Origin: Sisyra terminalis
Lineage: Eukaryota; Arthropoda; Insecta; Neuroptera; Sisyridae
Length of the DNA stretch: 64,000 nt
Assembly: GCA_958496175.1 (NCBI GenBank)
Contig: OY292279.1
Span: 12,710,001 to 12,774,000 of the forward strand
Direction: 5' to 3'
Shown here: piece after piece, positions 61,330 to 64,000 of the stretch
How the letters are laid out: every line of letters starts with the position of its first letter
How positions within the stretch are numbered: the stretch's first letter is position 1
Program-made: the position numbers and the translations under genes
Notes under the pieces: model-generated
What the model saw: only the letters and a program-made list of their open reading frames with translations
What the model was told of the DNA's origin: nothing
The model's database searches: none

Positions 61330-63230
61330 AGCAATAAATATTTTTTTTTATTCGTAACATTTATAGAGCATTATTCTTTTTAACTTCAATCTTTCTACAT
61401 ATTCTTTTCAAATATTTTTTACTCAACTCTTATATCCCTGTTTCTTATTCTATCAAATTTTGTTCAAACCTTTACTATCCTTAAATAATTAATCTCTTGC
61501 ACTTATATTCCGAATACATTGCTAATCATTACATATTAAGCTGTGGAAATATAAATCCATTATTCTTTTAAGTCGATCTCAACAGTCGGTGATTTCGTTT
61601 CCAGATTTTGTTATCCCAAGTTCCTCAAAGTCCTTAAGTATCCCCATTTATCTTGATTGCGTCATCATTTTTTTAAGAATCGGAGTCTCTTAATGGGAAT
61701 GAATTTACCCCAAATTTAAAAAAAAACCTTTTAGAACATAAAACTTGGTGATTTCTATTATAAGTTAAGTACATATAAGACGTAAATAGTAAATTTGAGG
61801 CTGGTAATAAAGAAAAGATGGAAATTTGAATTGTCTTAAAGCCAAAATTTCTCGACCCCAACGAATATAAAAAGTACAAAATCGAGTTATATATAGTACA
61901 TATGCCCTGTACAATCAAAAAAAAATCAGAGAAAAGTTAGGTATTGATATAAATAGACACTTGCATTTCTAACCGGAAATCAATTAATTGATATAGAATA
62001 ACGTTGACATAATAAAATTATATGTTAATTACATGAATAATTAAAGAAGAAAAACTACTTTTAAAAGATCAAAATTGAGACGAATCATAAAATTAATCAA
62101 ACAAACTAATCTAATCAAAGTTCAGAATGGTTCTTTCCATAAAAATATCCGAACAAAGCAGCACTTAATTAAAAATGCACTGTAATGATATTCCGCTCCC
62201 CAAACCGAAACAAAAAACTATATCTGTTTTACACACGAAAAAGCTTCGTGGCATAAATAAAATTCAAAGCTCGTTTCAACCGAGAAAATTACGAATGCGA
62301 CACACAATATATGAAAACTAACGTGACTATTTTCAATAATGAATTGTCGTCGCTCTTTTTGAGAAGATCAATCATTCAAGATCAATCCGGAAATATTGTT
62401 TTTTTTTATCCAATTCTCACCTTTGATACATTTGATCCAATAACAACGATGTTTTCCTTTCCAACATTACCAAATTTTAAATTCGTAAAACATAACAGTT
62501 TTATCAATGTTTATTTTTGCCTAAGGTCACATTTGAATAATACGGAAATCACAACTTAATCGTTTTGCATAATTTTATTGACTTTTATTATAGAAGTGAA
62601 GAGTTTTGCAATCCGATATATCAATTAAGAATTCGGATTGATTATGGGGAAACAATAAAGAAAATGGTTTGAAGTATTGGAACGTTAAGTATTTGTATGT
62701 GAATTATTAAATTATAAGTAATACCTTCATACAAAAACAATGATAAACAATTATCCTTGATAACTGCAGTTTTTCTTGATTTTAATTGTTGGAAATGGAA
62801 ATTATTACTTGCGGTTTCCACATATTAAAATAATAAAGAACTTTAACTGCCACTTAAATTATAACTGTTGATTAAAAAAAAAATTTAACCTTAATCAAAA
62901 TATAATTAAGTTATTCGTATGTAGTTTTACAATTTTCATGATAAATTATTTACTTCAAAAAAAAAATTCTTTTAGATATACGTAATGATAATGATATTGA
63001 AATTTACAAAGAAGAAATGGAAATATTCAGTTAAGAGTTGAGGAAACAAAATGAAAGAGGTGCAAAAGTCTAAGTGAATTTTCCAATACTGAAATTTCTC
63101 AAAATGTTCATAAACATACATATTTTCCATTTCTGGTTATATCTGACTAATATATAAATGGAAATTTGTTTTTGTTTATAATTGAAACATTAAAATTTGT
63201 ATTTAAGTTTCACCCATTTATTCTTCCGGT
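61330..63230. other. Gene-free AT-rich stretch
   Basis: No supported gene, RNA gene or ordered repeat. The 82-codon + frame at 62311-62559 has no recognisable domain. I looked here for the first ABCG exon on the minus strand without success. Confidence 0.45.
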
Positions 63231-63419
63231 TTTTCTTAACTACTGTCTTTTTTTTTGTGGTCTTTTATGTAATTTGCACCAGTTCAGCAATGATTCGCTA
63301 TATCCTGGTGGTGATAGCAGGAAATTCATCTTTAGCGGCGTTTAAGTAGCTGGAGGAGTCGAACTTCATTCCTCTGTCATTTTTATTTTTTTATTTGTTG
63401 ATTTTTCTTGACCTTGTGG

Positions 63420-63850
63420 TCAAGCAACTGCTATTTCTTGGAGCTCTTGAGGGAATTTCCGTTTTAGCCTTCTTTGATTTATAGTTTCCTCCAAGCCTGG
63501 TTCAACTGCACTAGGACAATTTTCCAGGTCGTTAAGGAAATTCCTTGTAAGTTGGATTAGAAAGTATTTTATGTATGGGATGTTCATTTCGTGAATTTGG
63601 TTGTTTTTCACAAATCATGGAGTTTTAGTGATGATTCTCAAGACTCTTTTTTGGAACACCTGTAGGTCATTGTGATTTTTCTTCAGGCCATTGTTTATAA
63701 GTGGGTATAGTAGGATGAGTCGAGTGTTGGTGTCTCTGATTTTACTTGAAATGTGGCTTTGCCAGATTAATTTTGAGTCCAGAAGTATGCCCAGATATTT
63801 AACAGGGATCAGTATTGGGTCCAACCCTTTTCAACTACTGTCTTTAAAAT
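63420..63850 (-). pseudogene. Second Jockey-like RT C-terminal fragment
   Basis: The minus-strand text KYLGILLDSKLIWQSHI, LILLYPLINNG, DLQVFQKRVLRIITKTP, then after a stop MKNNQIHEMNIPYI and a Glu/Arg-rich tail is the thumb and C-terminal region of a Jockey-type RT. Compared with the family, the segment between YPLI and LQVFQ (normally containing PVW) is deleted by about 25 residues. It opposes the fragment at 59825 in direction and is not a close copy of it. It may continue to the right of 63850. Confidence 0.65.
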
Positions 63851-64000
63851 TCTCTTTCTTTGAAATATACAAAATTTAAGATTTTTATTATAATTTGTGT
63901 TTTTCTGAAAATATGTACAATTAGTACTTGGAAAATTGGTAAAAAATTCAAAGAAGGTGAGAACACAAGAAGAAGAAATACAATATCTTATTCACTTTTA

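Overview
This is a eukaryotic nuclear window from an insect. It is very AT-rich and intron-rich, with GT-AG introns and 55-350 nt exons. Three genes give proteins I can place by family: a PTB/SH2 signalling adaptor, the complex I assembly factor NDUFAF3 and an ABCG1/ABCG4-type half transporter. The transposon set (hAT, mariner, Jockey-type non-LTR, a THAP/P-like fragment, TTAA-flanked and palindromic MITEs) also fits an insect. A beetle or similar holometabolan is a guess from general character, not a demonstrated assignment.

Layout. 1-36600 has no gene I can name; it is intergenic or long intron of the downstream gene. It holds hAT elements with 8-bp target duplications (1394-2614, 8193-8413, 26921-27112), a TTAA-flanked 714-bp element (11804-12517), a mariner transposase remnant, a dispersed palindromic family (5.9, 10.8, 14.6, 15.7, 24.7 kb), a THAP fragment, a Jockey-type reverse transcriptase split by a 951-bp palindromic MITE (29.9-31.3 kb), and a hAT remnant next to a long hairpin (34.0-35.0 kb). 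36601-38019 (+) carries the last three exons of the PTB/SH2 adaptor. 40329-42146 (-) is a complete four-exon NDUFAF3.

42.2-51.1 kb is the most unusual part. A possible small two-exon gene (42540-45607, +) lies head-to-head with NDUFAF3. Its intron contains a 340-bp tandem satellite. Its last exon and downstream sequence are repeated as a large inverted duplication centred near 47450, and the right arm carries a second, opposite-facing array of the same satellite (349-bp period). tRNA-like SINE heads sit symmetrically in both arms. A degenerate ~75-bp minisatellite follows at 51.6-52.5 kb.

53447-58637 (-) carries eight consecutive in-phase exons of the ABCG transporter, from just before Walker A to the stop. 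The N-terminal exon is missing from this reading. Its 3-kb last intron holds a promoter-like, possibly LTR-derived block and a 688-bp hAT element. 59.8-64 kb holds two decayed Jockey-type reverse transcriptase fragments in opposite orientations.

The three named genes act independently: phosphotyrosine signalling, mitochondrial complex I assembly and membrane lipid/sterol-type transport. All exon limits were read by eye from splice consensus, codon phase and family resemblance.
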